Assembly: GCA_020725025.1 (NCBI GenBank)
Contig: DYFV01000031.1
Location: forward strand, 1-56,276
Length of the DNA stretch: 56,276 bases
DNA from: Azoarcus sp.
GTDB taxonomy: Bacteria; Pseudomonadota; Gammaproteobacteria; Burkholderiales; Rhodocyclaceae
Reading direction: 5' to 3'
The first letter of the stretch is position 1. Each line of letters begins with the position of its first letter. The position numbers were made by a program, and so were the translations under genes. The notes below the pieces were generated by a model. That model was not told the DNA's origin and did no database searches. It saw nothing but the letters and a program-made list of their open reading frames with translations. Positions 47,646 through 56,276 of this stretch are shown piece after piece.

Positions 47646-48206
47646 TCAGAAATTCACGCCCACCTTGGCCTGCACCAGCCAGTTCTCCGCCCCCTTGTCT
47701 CCGGGCGAGACGGTCTTGTCCACCGTATCCTGCCAGCGTGCGCCGAGACCGAGATTGAGGCGGCCGATGCGATAGTCGAGGTCGGCACCCACCTGCCAGG
47801 CGAACATATCGGTCTCGCGGCTGCCCACATCGGCCCGCACCCAACCGATGCCCGGGCCGATGCCCACGGTCAGGTTCTCGGCGATCGGCGTCGTCCAGCG
47901 CGGGTTCACCTCGAACACGCGCAGCTCCGTGCCGTCCTTGTCGAAGCGGCCGTAAGAGAGCTTCGTGCGCACCACGCCGGTCGGCGTCTGCAGCAGCCCG
48001 CAGTTGGCGGCGACCTCGATGCCGACGTAGCTGTCCTTGCGCACGTTCACCGGATCCATCACGCCGCCGACCAGCGAGACCGTGAGGTCGGGACGGTAGT
48101 CGGTGTCCATGATGGGGAGAAACTTCCACTCGCCGGCGAGGGCGAGGGCGGGGGCGGTGGCGCAGGCGAGGGCGGCGCCCAGCAAAGTGATGCGAAGTAC
48201 GTTCAT
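47646..48206 (-). CDS. Outer-membrane beta-barrel protein, hypothetical
   Basis: 186 residues. A signal peptide (MNVLRITLLGAALACATAPA, cleavage near residue 24) is followed by alternating polar/hydrophobic strands and a C-terminal aromatic (VQAKVGVNF), the usual barrel signature. No catalytic His/Ser motif of PagL is evident, so I do not call an enzyme. It may be an eight-stranded OmpW-like porin. It lies upstream of REP copy 7 on the minus strand. Confidence 0.6.
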   Translation of the reverse strand: MNVLRITLLGAALACATAPALALAGEWKFLPIMDTDYRPDLTVSLVGGVMDPVNVRKDSYVGIEVAANCGLLQTPTGVVRTKLSYGRFDKDGTELRVFEVNPRWTTPIAENLTVGIGPGIGWVRADVGSRETDMFAWQVGADLDYRIGRLNLGLGARWQDTVDKTVSPGDKGAENWLVQAKVGVNF

Positions 48207-48456
48207 GCGGGGTTCTCCAGTGGGAGGGAGGAAATTCCAGCAGTGTGCCGGCGGGGGGCAGAGGGTGTCGGTGACCAGGGTTACACAGTCCGAGAACCCT
48301 CATTGCCCCCCTTGTACTAGTACTACAGCCGTAGATGCTGTGCATTTAGGTGGTGTCAGGCGACAGCGTTCCTAGTGCCGCTTGACATTGACCCGCTCCG
48401 GGCTTTTCGGACCAGCGGAGACTTGAGAGGGTGGCTTCCAAGAAGAAGAGGAGGTC

Positions 48457-48720
48457 ATGCGCAAGAGCCGTTTCACAGAAGAACAGATGGTCAAGATCCT
48501 GCGGGAGGCCGACCGCTCGCCGGTCGCGGAGCTCTCGAAGAAGCACGGGGTGAGCGAGCAGACGATCGACGCGTGGCGCAAGCGCTTCGGCGCCATGAAC
48601 TCGGATGAGGTCGAGCGGCTGCGGCAGTTGGAGGCCGAGAACGCTCGGGATCAAGAAGATGCTGGGCGAGTGTGATCGGGAAATCGACGTGATGAAGGAG
48701 ATCGCGGCAAAAAAATGGTG
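48457..48720 (+). pseudogene. IS3-family transposase OrfA, frameshifted
   Basis: Starts MRKSRFTEEQMVKILREADR, the HTH protein of IS407-like elements, with QTIDAWRKRFG as the recognition helix. After LEAENAR an extra base near 48649 shifts the frame and a stop follows at 48675. Reading the other frame restores the usual end (KKMLGE...EIDVMKEIAAKKW), so this is a single-base lesion. The A7 run at 48709-48715 is the normal slippery site for OrfAB fusion. Confidence 0.8.
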
Positions 48721-49566
48721 AGCACCTGCGCGCGTCGAGCGCAGGTGCTTCACGCGGTGAAGCGAGGCGTTTCGCAGCGCCGGGCGTGCGTCATGGTGTG
48801 CGTGTCGCGCTCGGCGCTGTGCTATGTGTCGCGGCTCGACGAGCGTGATCGTCCGCTGATCGGCGAAATGCGGCGGTTGCCGGCGCAGTACCCGCGCTAC
48901 GGCTATCGACGCATCCGCATCTTTCTTCGTCGCGCCGGACACCGCCTGAGCATCGGCCGCACTTGGCGGCTGTGGCACAAAGCGGGCCTGCAGGTTCCGC
49001 GCAAGCGACCGCGTCGTCGGGTGGCCAGCCAGCGCGATCAGGTGCAGCGAGCATCGGAGGCCAACGGGATCTGGGCTTACGACTTCGTGTTCGACATCTG
49101 CGCCAACGGCCAGCAGCTCAAATGCCTGACGGTGATCGACGAGCACACCTGCGAGGCGCTGGCGATCGATGTGGCGGGCAGCATCCGCTCGGAGCGCGTC
49201 ATCGAGGTCTTGAGCCGCTTGATCAGCGAGCGCGGCGCGCCGAAAGCATTGCGCTCGGACAACGGTCCGGAGTTCATGTCGACGCGGTTGCTCCAGTGGG
49301 CGACCGATGAGGGCTTGCAGTTGGCGCTGTCGCAGCCGGGCAAGCCATGGCAAAACGGCACCGACGAGAGTTTCAACGGCAAGTTCCGCGACAAGTGCCT
49401 GTCCAGGGAGTACTTCCGCAAACGCCTCGAGGCGCGCATCGTCATCGAGCAGTGGCACCGTCACTACAACGAGGTGCGGCCGCATTCCGCGCAGGGCTAC
49501 CTGACCCCGGCACAGTACGTCCAGAACCAGTCAGGCAACGACCGCGAGGCCATTCTTCTCAGGTAA
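48715..49566 (+). CDS. IS3-family transposase OrfB (DDE integrase)
   Basis: 283 residues with an rve-type core. Catalytic residues are Asp in IWAYDFVFD, Asp in LRSDNGPEF and Glu in TDESFNGKFRDKCL. It is intact, but OrfA upstream is broken, so a normal OrfAB transposase cannot be made without an additional frame change. In the native system OrfB is made by -1 frameshifting at the A-run. Confidence 0.88.
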   Translation: MVSTCARRAQVLHAVKRGVSQRRACVMVCVSRSALCYVSRLDERDRPLIGEMRRLPAQYPRYGYRRIRIFLRRAGHRLSIGRTWRLWHKAGLQVPRKRPRRRVASQRDQVQRASEANGIWAYDFVFDICANGQQLKCLTVIDEHTCEALAIDVAGSIRSERVIEVLSRLISERGAPKALRSDNGPEFMSTRLLQWATDEGLQLALSQPGKPWQNGTDESFNGKFRDKCLSREYFRKRLEARIVIEQWHRHYNEVRPHSAQGYLTPAQYVQNQSGNDREAILLR

Positions 49567-49597
49567 TTCGTGGTCCGAAGAATCGGGGCAGGTCACT

Positions 49598-51268
49598 CTA
49601 TTCAGTAACCCTTTGCATTAACCCCCGGTCGTTCGAAACGGTCGCTTGCTTTCTCAATAATGAGCCGAGCGAGCCTCCAAGACTATCTGCAACAGAAAAC
49701 GCATGATGAGCCTCGGCTTGGCGACCCAGAGTCCTCAGTTGTCTCCCCTTGATCTCCCATGCGGCTGCGCTCCTTGGCGCCAGCAATAGAGCTGCCTCTG
49801 TCTCGGCTAAGGCCTTGTCGTGCGCCTTCATCCGTTCATAAATGACGGCTTTCCCGATATGGCATCCAGGAAATCGGTTGTTGCTCATATTGCATAGCTC
49901 CATGTCCGCGAGCGCCGGTTCATACTCGCCGGAGCCCAAGTAACTCAAACCTCTGTTGTAGTAGATTCTGAATGCTCCCGGAAGCATCTCGGATTCAAGT
50001 TTACTTGCGGCATCCTGCCACACTGACCTGCTCGTTGCCAGGCTCGCGAGTCGATCTTGGGCTTGGATAGTGAGGAGCGGAACGCTGCAGAAAATGACCG
50101 CCAGAGCAATGCTTCCGGGGATCCGGATTGCCAGAGAAAAGATCGAGATCAGAAGTCCGGGTGCCCATAGGTAGCTTCGATAGAGTACGAACGGCTCTTG
50201 CGTTCGGATGGTTGCGAATTCGATAGAAAAAAGAACTATGGTAAATATCAGGCCGAATCCAACGAGCCTGTATCGCCCCCCTCTAAACACAAGAAACAGG
50301 CTCAGGGCGGTTGTTGCTGCGAGTAGGACCCCGCCAGCAATCGCGCGTAGGCTCAACCAGTGATCTACAAGCGCCACTCTAATGTCGATTGACATCAGCG
50401 CGGTATCCGGTACCAGCCAGAGCCTAATGTAGCTGAAGTAGAGCCAGCACTGCGTTAGGATGCTCCTTAGCCAGAGCATCGTGCCCGACGGCTCGTCGAA
50501 AAGCTCGGCGTGTGGTTCGTAGGTTGCCGACACAATTCCCTTGCTATGCAGGAATGCGGCGAGCATCGCAGGGGAGCATAGCAAGACGAACAGCGCAGCT
50601 TTAGGTAATGCATAGGAAATATGCATATTGCTCGCCGCTGGAATCAGAAAAACCATTGCTAGCGGAAGCGTGAACGCATGCTCCTTCGAAAAAATTGCTG
50701 CCGATGCAAACAGGGCTGACAATAGCAGCGACCTAAGACTGTTGTCCGAAAGGTGGCGCAAAAAGGAGGACATGGACAGCAGCGAAAATAGGGTGGCAAA
50801 CAGAATGGTGCGTTGGACAAGGTATGCTGTGCCGTAGACCGATACTGGGTGAAGGGCAAACGCACTTGCCAGAGAAAATGGCAACAGAAGGCTACTGATT
50901 TCCCGCCCGTCGGATGGGTCTGCAAAGTCACGAAGCGAATGAGCGGGGTGTGCGACTTTTGCAAGGATAGAGAAAAGCAGCAAAGAGTTGATGCAGTGAA
51001 GCGCTATATTGAAGATTCTCTGTGCTTCGAATGATTGGAAAATCGCCTGAATGAACGAAAAGGTAAAGTAGGGAAATGTTCTCGGATGAAGGTCGAAAGG
51101 AGTGATCGCGTAGTGAGAGATTATCCCCTGTCGGTAGAAGAACGTGGTGTCGTCAAAGACCAGTTGGTTCTCGATGTAAGGAGCGTAAGCCGCGTACGTT
51201 AGTACCACGAGGATCAGTCCAAGCGCGTAGAACGTGAGACGCTCTGTTCGACTATCGAGTGGTTTCAT
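49598..51268 (-). CDS. TMTC-like GT-C glycosyltransferase with C-terminal TPRs (candidate pilin glycosyltransferase)
   Basis: 556 residues. Helix 1 (~12-30) leads to a lumenal/periplasmic loop with FDD at 38-40, as in GT-C enzymes; then HPVSVYGTAYLVQRT (140-154) and FSKEHAFTLPL (~194-202), which parallel the HP, R/adenine-loop and KE motifs of TMTC-type O-mannosyltransferases. About ten to twelve membrane helices precede TPR repeats (~425-545, YYNRGLSYLGSGEYEPALAD). Base composition is plainly lower in GC than its neighbours, suggesting transfer. It is between IS elements and is the nearest intact gene to pilA. Target and sugar are unknown. Confidence 0.65.
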   Translation of the reverse strand: MKPLDSRTERLTFYALGLILVVLTYAAYAPYIENQLVFDDTTFFYRQGIISHYAITPFDLHPRTFPYFTFSFIQAIFQSFEAQRIFNIALHCINSLLLFSILAKVAHPAHSLRDFADPSDGREISSLLLPFSLASAFALHPVSVYGTAYLVQRTILFATLFSLLSMSSFLRHLSDNSLRSLLLSALFASAAIFSKEHAFTLPLAMVFLIPAASNMHISYALPKAALFVLLCSPAMLAAFLHSKGIVSATYEPHAELFDEPSGTMLWLRSILTQCWLYFSYIRLWLVPDTALMSIDIRVALVDHWLSLRAIAGGVLLAATTALSLFLVFRGGRYRLVGFGLIFTIVLFSIEFATIRTQEPFVLYRSYLWAPGLLISIFSLAIRIPGSIALAVIFCSVPLLTIQAQDRLASLATSRSVWQDAASKLESEMLPGAFRIYYNRGLSYLGSGEYEPALADMELCNMSNNRFPGCHIGKAVIYERMKAHDKALAETEAALLLAPRSAAAWEIKGRQLRTLGRQAEAHHAFSVADSLGGSLGSLLRKQATVSNDRGLMQRVTE

Positions 51269-51599
51269 CTATGCGTTTCCTGGGCCAGTCGTGTGACGGT
51301 GCTTCTAGGCAAAGTGAGCGCGAACGACAACATGGCATTCATGTGGAGTTCGAGGATTGGTTGCGAAGTTTCTTGATGCTCTCCCCGGCGTGCGATCAGA
51401 GCGTCGTCGAGTATGGCATCGACCCGGCGCAACGGCTTTGTTCTTACCGTAACTTGAGCGCAATCCGCGCTGAGGCCGTCATGCAGGAGACAAGAGTGCG
51501 CTGAGTGTGGCGCAAAAAGCGTGCCGCCAAGGCGGTTCGGGAAGACTGGAAGGCGGCAGCAGTGATCTCGCTGTAGGTTCGTCGCTCGGAACTCACTTG
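51269..51599. other. Intergenic stretch upstream of the GT-C gene
   Basis: Low-GC DNA with short open frames but no supported gene. It would contain the GT-C promoter. The right end probably includes the decayed start of the adjacent IS481-type transposase. Confidence 0.4.
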
Positions 51600-52340
51600 G
51601 CAGATTGGAGGTGCCAACCAAACCAATCATCCGAGGGGCCGAATCCTACAAACGGCTCAAACGCTACCGCGAGGAGGGACTGGCCGGATTGAGCAACCGC
51701 TCTTCGCGGCCGTCTGAGCGCGGCCGTCTGAGTGTCTTGATGCCATCGGCGCCGAGTGCCGGCAGCGGATCATTGAGCGGCGCGAGAACCGGCAGGCCTA
51801 CTGCCGGGTCAGTCGATCTGAGCGTCGGACGTAGTGCCGTTGCCGGGATCCTGCGCCGCCAGGCCTCAACCGCCTAGCGTATCTGGAGCGAGCCTAACGG
51901 ATACAGCGCTCTGTGCATGAGGCGCGCGGCGGACTGCCGTGTCTGGACATCAAGATACTCGGCCGCTTCGATGGCTCTGGACAACGGGGGCAGGCCATCG
52001 CCAGCAAGACTCGCCGGGGCCGGGCGGAAGTGCGTTCACGGGGGCATCGAGGATTCTCGCGCTTGTCTTTCGGCTGTATTCATCTCGACTACCGGCGGCG
52101 GTGCCTTTGCCACCGCCTGGGGCTCAAGCACGGCCACACCAAGCCTTACACCCCGTGCACCAATGGTAAGGCCGAACGCTTCACGCGGACTGCACTGCGC
52201 GATTGGCCTATGCGTGCGCCTACAACTCGTCCGACCAACGCGCCCAGCACTTGCCGCTGTGACTGCACCACTACACCGGGCATCGGCCCCATGCCAGCTT
52301 GAACAATCAACCTCCTATCAGCCATCTAGCGTCTGTGAAC
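51600..52340 (+). pseudogene. IS481-family transposase relic
   Basis: Fragments in changing frames match one IS481-type DDE transposase in order: YREEGLAGLSNRSSRPS, NRLAYLERA, LDIKILGRFDGSG, LGLKHGHTKPYTPCTNGKAE and finally SVNNLLRLH. Multiple frameshifts and stops (for instance before 51880 and at 51898) make it dead. It separates the GT-C gene from the pilA promoter. Confidence 0.75.
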
Positions 52341-52531
52341 AACCTCTTGCGTTTACACAGGCAGCCAATCGCGGTCCTCGAGCGGTTGGACTTACGTCGT
52401 GGTTTACGAGATACGCGGTTAGGAATCGTGGACGTGCCGTGATGGCCGTTCAGAAACCACGTGATCAGGCGTGCCGGTGCGGGGATCGCTCTTCACAGAC
52501 GCTGTGCGCCTTCAGCAATGGGAATCCGGCG

Positions 52532-52578
52532 GTGTCACTAATTGACACGGATGTAAGCCGATTTCGTTATGAGTTGAC
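52532..52578 (+). promoter_or_regulatory. Candidate PilR-binding enhancer upstream of pilA
   Basis: A perfect inverted repeat GTGTCA-N5-TGACAC (52532-52548) is followed by another TGACA half-site (52574-52578). These TGTC/GACA units lie ~75-90 bp upstream of the sigma-54 -24 box, the usual place for a response-regulator enhancer. TGTC-containing sites are known for PilR in Pseudomonas. Binding is inferred. Confidence 0.55.
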
Positions 52579-52620
52579 AATCTGCGGTGGGGACAAGCCG
52601 AGCGGTCTGGGCTGAGGCGA

Positions 52621-52636
52621 TGGCACGCCACTTGCA
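52621..52636 (+). promoter_or_regulatory. Sigma-54 promoter of pilA
   Basis: TGGCACGCCACTTGCA matches the -24/-12 consensus (TGGCAC-N5-TTGC) exactly. It lies 47 bp before the start codon, leaving a short leader. Confidence 0.9.
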
Positions 52637-52682
52637 TTATGGGTGGCAGGCTCGATCCCCGAGCGCGTACCAGGAGAAAATG

Positions 52683-53120
52683 ATGAAAAAGGCTCAGCAA
52701 GGTTTCACCCTGATCGAACTGATGATCGTTGTGGCGATTATCGGCATCCTCGCGGCGATTGCGATTCCTCAGTATCAGGACTACGTCACCCGCGCGCGTT
52801 GGGCGGAGAACAATTCCGCGATCGCTCCGGTAAAACTGGCTATCGCAGAGTGCCTTCAGGTCAATAACTCGACGCTCACAAGTTGCGATACGCTCGCGGA
52901 ACTCACGTCGGCAACGGGCTATTCGGCACTCCCGGCCGCGAGCAATAACCTGTCCTCCGTAACCATTACCGCAAACACCGGTGCCATCGTCGTTACCGGC
53001 ACGGCGACCGTAGGCTCGTGCGTCGTGACTTGGACCCCGAGCGTGGCTGACGCGAACAAGGTCACTTGGACCGCCGTGACCAGTGGCAACAACTGCTCGA
53101 AGTCCAAGACGGGTGTCTGA
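52683..53120 (+). CDS. pilA: Type IV major pilin
   Basis: 145 residues from ATG 52683 ([20 protein letters not shown]); the ATG at 52680 is too close to CAGGAG. A type III leader of seven residues ends at Gly, with Phe+1 and Glu+5 of the mature protein, followed by the hydrophobic alpha-1 helix. The C-terminal pair Cys...Cys (SCVVTWTP ... GNNCSKSK) forms the disulfide loop. The globular part is Thr/Ser/Asn-rich, offering many O-linked sugar acceptor positions. A sigma-54 promoter precedes it and a strong terminator follows. Confidence 0.93.
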   Translation: MKKAQQGFTLIELMIVVAIIGILAAIAIPQYQDYVTRARWAENNSAIAPVKLAIAECLQVNNSTLTSCDTLAELTSATGYSALPAASNNLSSVTITANTGAIVVTGTATVGSCVVTWTPSVADANKVTWTAVTSGNNCSKSKTGV

Positions 53121-53170
53121 CCAGACGGGATTGGATGAGACTCGCTCCTGTTCCGATTGCATAGCATAAC

Positions 53171-53207
53171 AACGAGAAAGACCGCTCCGGCGGTCTTTCT
53201 CGTTTCT
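53171..53207. terminator. Intrinsic terminator after pilA
   Basis: A perfect 14-bp stem, AACGAGAAAGACCG (53171-53184) and its complement (53191-53204), with loop CTCCGG. The arm ends in TTTC, so it would stop strong pilA transcription; it may work both ways. Confidence 0.85.
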
Positions 53208-53684
53208 TGGAGTGGCCTCCATACGCATAGGCATCTGAGAGTCCGATGTTCGGGTGAGCATCGCGAGTAGATCACGGGCGTTCAGTTCTTTCCGGGTGGA
53301 CGAGCGGGGTGGAAAGTATTCGGTCCATGTCTGCGTCGCGAACAGTAGAGTGCTTGACCTGGTGTGATCGACCGAGCTTCTTGCGAACCCCAAGTCCGGA
53401 TCTTGGATCCATAAGACGCCACGGCTGGAAAGGCGGACGGCGTGACCCACAGCGACGGCGTTTTGGGGCCTCGAACCCAATGCATCGAGGTGTTTCGACA
53501 TTGTGAACGAGGCCGGTATGTCCTCCAAGACTGCAGAGGGCGTGTACGGCCGTGCTGGAAGCTCCTCGGCAATTTTCGAGTAATTCGTCTTGCAGAATTA
53601 TGAGAAGCCCCGGACGCCTTGCGGCGCCTGGATTCTGAGGCACACTACGGGCTGATTTCCGGCAACTAGTTCTCCTCGCGAACC
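53208..53684. other. Stretch after the pilA terminator without a supported gene
   Basis: About 480 bp. Open frames exist on the minus strand (e.g. 53272-53643) but have no recognised similarity, no clear binding site and odd composition. The region up to 53684 may include the decayed left end of the next insertion sequence. Confidence 0.45.
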
Positions 53685-54289
53685 ATGCGCGGCCAAGAAA
53701 GTCCCCAGACGTCGATGTTCAGCTACGTCAGCCTCGAAGAGCATGTTCGGCAAGACCTCCCGCTGCGTCGCATGCGCCGGCTCGTCGATATGATCCTTGG
53801 CAACATGAGCGGGCTGTTCGACGGGGTCTATTCGCACACGGGCCGTCCTTAGATCCCGCCCGAGCATCCGCTTCGGGTCTTGCTGGTGCAGACCCTTTTC
53901 ACGATTCGCAGCGAGCGGTTGCTGATGGAGCAGCTCGACTACAACCTGCTGTTTCGTCGGGCTTGGGATGGACGCGCCGGTGTGGGACCGCACGGTGCTC
54001 AGCGTCAACCGCGACCGCCTGCGCTCGACGGAGATGGCGCGCGAGTTCTTCCGGCGGGTGCTGCAACTGGCCGAGTGGTAGGGCTTCGTGTCGGACGAGC
54101 ATTTCAGTGTCGACGGAACCATGATCGAGGCGTGGGCCGGTCACAAGAGCTTCGTGCGTGTCACTGACCGGCACATAGAGCCACCGATGATCGGCATCTT
54201 GGAGCCAGCAGGAACGGGCTCTGACGAACGTCTGCGGGGGCAAGGTTGGCTGTTTTTCGAGGTGCCGGCAAGGGCGGTTTTGGCCCGGT

Positions 54290-54864
54290 TCGGACCCTGT
54301 CGGGGCGCTGTACGAGGCCCCATCGAGGGTCAGGCAATAGGCGTTGTGCCGCAGGCGGTCGATGGTGGCCGAGGCGAGGAGCCGATTGCCGGGGGAGGCC
54401 TGGTCCCACTCGGTGAAGTCGAGATTGCTGGCGACGACGGTGGCGGCCTACTCGTAGCGTTCGGCGATCAGGGCGTTCAGATCCTCGTCGGCGGGCGAGC
54501 GCAGCGGTTTGAGCCCTAAGTCGTCGATGATGAGGACCGGTACGCGCGCGAGCTGCACCAATTTGCGCTCGTAGCCGCCGGTGGCGCGCGCCGCATTCAG
54601 GCTCGCGAGCAACTGCGAGCAGGACGCGAACACGACGTCGTGCCCCTGACGCACCGCGCGGTGCCCGAGCGCCTGCGTGCGATGGCTCTCGCCAGTGCCG
54701 CAGGGGCCGACGATGAGCACCGGGGCGCGCTCGTCGATGTAGCGCCCCGTCGCGAGATCGTGCACCGGCGCGCGGTTGGTCGAGGGCAGCCGGTCGAACT
54801 CGAAGCCTTCGAGCGTCTTGGTCGCGCGGAAGGCCGCCCGGCGCAGCCGCGTGGCGAACTTCTT
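54290..54864 (-). pseudogene. IS21-type IstB ATPase relic
   Basis: AAA+ helper protein of IS21. KTLEGFEFDRLPSTNRAPVH and LIIDDLGLKPL are clear. The Walker A reads GPCGTGESH, with Glu in place of the essential Lys, and a TAG at 54448-54450 cuts the reading frame after IAERYE. The start of istB is missing: the frame runs straight in from istA. Confidence 0.75.
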
Positions 54865-55559
54865 CTGCTCGCGCTGCACCTCGGGGTCGTGCGCGCATGC
54901 CTTAGTGATCGCGCACTTGGCGTTGTCGATGATCACGCGCTGCGGCACCGAGCCGAACCACTCGAAGGCGCGCCGATGGCAGCCGAGTCAGGTGCGCACG
55001 CTCTGGTCCCACACGAACTCGACGTATTGATGCCGCGAGAAGCAGAGCGTCATCACGAACGCCCACGTGCGGCGCAGCTCGCTGGTGGTCGAATCCACGA
55101 GCTGCGGGTCGGAGCCGAAATCGACCTGGGCTGCCTCGCCCGGCGCGAACGACAAGCGCACCGTCGCGTCGGGTGGGCGCTCGCGCTCGATCGCGGCCAC
55201 GGACCGCCGCACGCTCGAATAGTGTCCGCTAGAGCCGTGCTCGCGCTTGAGCGCGGCGTGGATCACCACGCCCGACACCCCTGCGCGAGCCACCGCTCGA
55301 CCAGCGGCCGGAAGGCGGTAATCGACGACTGCGCGGTCACCGGCAGGCGCGGGCGGCCGATCGCCGCGCCGATCTCGGCGTCCTCCGGCACCGGGTGCGC
55401 CGGATCGAGCCAGCCGCGCGCGGCAGCCAGCTCCCGGAACCGGGCCTCTTTCGCCCGTCCCATCAGTTTCGCGCGCCCGATCTCGCGCTCGGAGTCGCCC
55501 TGGCGCATGCGCATCAGGGCATGGCGGTACTCGTACATCTCGATGCTCCTGCGGGCCAC
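54865..55559 (-). pseudogene. IS21-type IstA transposase relic
   Basis: Begins MARRSIEMYEYRHALMRMRQ with an HTH, then continues in another frame (frameshift near 55263-55290) as FAPGEAAQVDFGSDPQLVDS, the first catalytic Asp region, has a stop at 54988, and continues RVIIDNAKCAITKACAHDPE (second Asp in IIDNAK). The rest of istA, including the third acidic residue, is deleted and joined to istB at about 54864. Confidence 0.75.
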
Positions 55560-56276
55560 CGGCTCCAGCCTGCCGAACCAAAACCCGGCAGGGTAGCGAT
55601 GGACTGCTCAAGGTCGAGACGTCCGTCAGAACAACGCGGGCTTCATTACGCCGATCCGGCGCCTATGTGGCGATCCGTGACTGGCTCCAATGTGCCGGTC
55701 GGTGATATGTGCGCAAGGACGGTGGCGGCCCGGACCGGCCGCCGGGGCGCAATCGGGAGGTCGACTTCAAGGGCGAGAAGCGCAGCAACAAGACGTATCA
55801 CAGCACCACCGATCCCGGATCGCGCCTGTTAAAGAAGGGCGAGTTCACCGAAACGAAGCTTCGCTACATGACCCATGCGCTCTCGGAGAATTGCAACGGC
55901 GTGATCGTCGACGTCGAGACCACGAAGCCAACGGCCGCGCCGAGTGGGAAGCGGCCCAACGAATGGTCGAGCGCAGCGTCAAGAAGCGCGGTGCCACGCT
56001 CGGCGCCGACAAGGGGTACGACACCGACAAGAGTACGGGCAGCGCGGTCGATGGGCGCACGGCGCGCGGCAAGGGCTACGCGATGAGCCTGTGTCGGCGA
56101 ACGATGATCGAAGAGGCGCTCGGCAGGATCAAGACGGTGGGCGGGCTGCGCAAAACCCGCCACAAGGGATTGGCGAACCTGTCGGGGCAGGCAGTGTTCA
56201 CCTTCGCCGCCTATAACCTGACGCGGGTAGTGTTCTGAACAGTGTGCAAAAGCCCGGAGGGGCTTGCAGAGAGGGG

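Larger units (their letters stand above)
48389..49595 (+). mobile_element. IS3-family insertion sequence (IS407-like)
   Basis: About 1207 bp. Imperfect terminal inverted repeats pair TGACCCGCTCCGGGCTTTTC (from 48389) with the complement of the right end (49571-49595, reading TGACCTGCCCCGATTCTTCG inward); both continue GGACCA. It carries orfA (frameshifted) and orfB. No 3-5 bp target duplication is visible at these ends. Confidence 0.8.
54159..55708 (-). mobile_element. IS21-like element, internally deleted
   Basis: About 1550 bp, shorter than the 2-2.5 kb usual for IS21. Inverted ends: TGTCACTGACCGGCACATA (from 54159) and, inward from the right, TATCACCGACCGGCACATT (from 55707); both continue GAGCCA (one extra G on the right). 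A 5-bp direct duplication GTGCG is at 54154-54158 and 55709-55713. It interrupts an IS5-like gene. Transposition genes istA and istB are on the minus strand, degraded and fused by deletion. Confidence 0.8.
53685..56238 (+). pseudogene. IS5-like transposase relic, split by an IS21-like insertion
   Basis: Part 1 (53685-54158) reads MRGQESPQTSMFSYVSLEEH, then SDEHFSVDGTMIEAW; part 2 (55709-56238) reads RKDGGGPDRPPGRNREVDFK, GADKGYD, and ends GLRKTRHKG...AAYNLTRVVF. The join HKSFV|RKDGG is perfect once the insertion and one GTGCG copy are removed. Other damage: stop at 53850-53852, a small deletion near 53955, a stop at 54079-54081 and a frameshift near 55930. Catalytic Asp, Asp and Glu positions are recognisable (VDGT, GADK, IEEA). 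Confidence 0.8.

Noticed and set aside
47646..48206. PagL-type lipid A deacylase
   Set aside because: Size and barrel pattern are similar, but the His-Ser active-site motif was not found; kept as an unassigned barrel.
52587..52682. N-terminal extension of pilA from an earlier start
   Set aside because: It would place the sigma-54 promoter inside the gene and bury the prepilin leader; CAGGAG supports 52683.
53272..53643. Minus-strand ORF after the pilA terminator as a gene
   Set aside because: No recognised similarity, no binding site, and shared by two overlapping alternative frames.

Overview
The window looks like chromosomal DNA from a GC-rich betaproteobacterium. Rhodocyclales (a Thauera/Azoarcus-like organism) is the likeliest group. 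The reasons are the fused S10-spc-alpha ribosomal superoperon following tuf, infA between secY and rpmJ, the uvrA / MFS transporter / ssb order, and the many REP-like intergenic repeats. The assignment is inference; no 16S gene is present.

Region 1 (1-14129) is the ribosomal superoperon: the end of tuf, then rpsJ to rplQ, including secY, infA, rpmJ and rpoA, closed by a strong terminator. Two interruptions carry regulatory signals: rpsJ-rplC (two overlapping hairpins, one with TATAAT as its loop) and rpsQ-rplN (a promoter whose -35 box lies in a hairpin arm). Region 2 (14157-25126) is housekeeping: galE, a DUF2237 protein, uvrA, an MFS transporter, ssb, a PatB-type C-S lyase, an MBL-fold hydrolase, a Sel1-repeat protein, tcdA and a CbiX-type chelatase. 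Region 3 (25169-30162) is an RND efflux operon with a DUF2892 protein and a small ATP-binding protein, probably controlled at an AT-rich palindrome over the start codon. Region 4 (30299-41796) holds PilZ, dsbB, a LysR/azoreductase/pirin set, a Cache-PAS-GGDEF diguanylate cyclase between two paralogous beta-hydroxyacid dehydrogenases, and mtnA + class II aldolase opposite a methionine aminotransferase (a probable 5'-methylthioadenosine / 5'-deoxyadenosine salvage locus). Region 5 (41850-46016) is pilS-pilR with a PP0621-type protein and a YcgR/PilZ-type c-di-GMP effector.

Region 6 (46017-56276) is accessory. It contains two unusual adjacent chimeric genes (a MntA-HepT toxin-antitoxin fusion and an ECF sigma factor joined to half of a ferritin-like domain), an outer-membrane barrel protein, an IS3-family element, a low-GC TMTC-like GT-C/TPR membrane protein, an IS481 relic, the type IV pilin gene pilA with a textbook sigma-54 promoter and likely PilR sites, and an IS5-like transposase relic split by an IS21-like relic with a visible 5-bp target duplication.

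The best candidates for undescribed biology are the GT-C/TPR gene beside pilA (possible pilin glycosylation), the single-ORF MntA-HepT fusion, and the sigma-ferritin chimera. The two chimeras need read-level checking because both could come from deletion or misassembly. I saw no tRNA, rRNA or CRISPR array.
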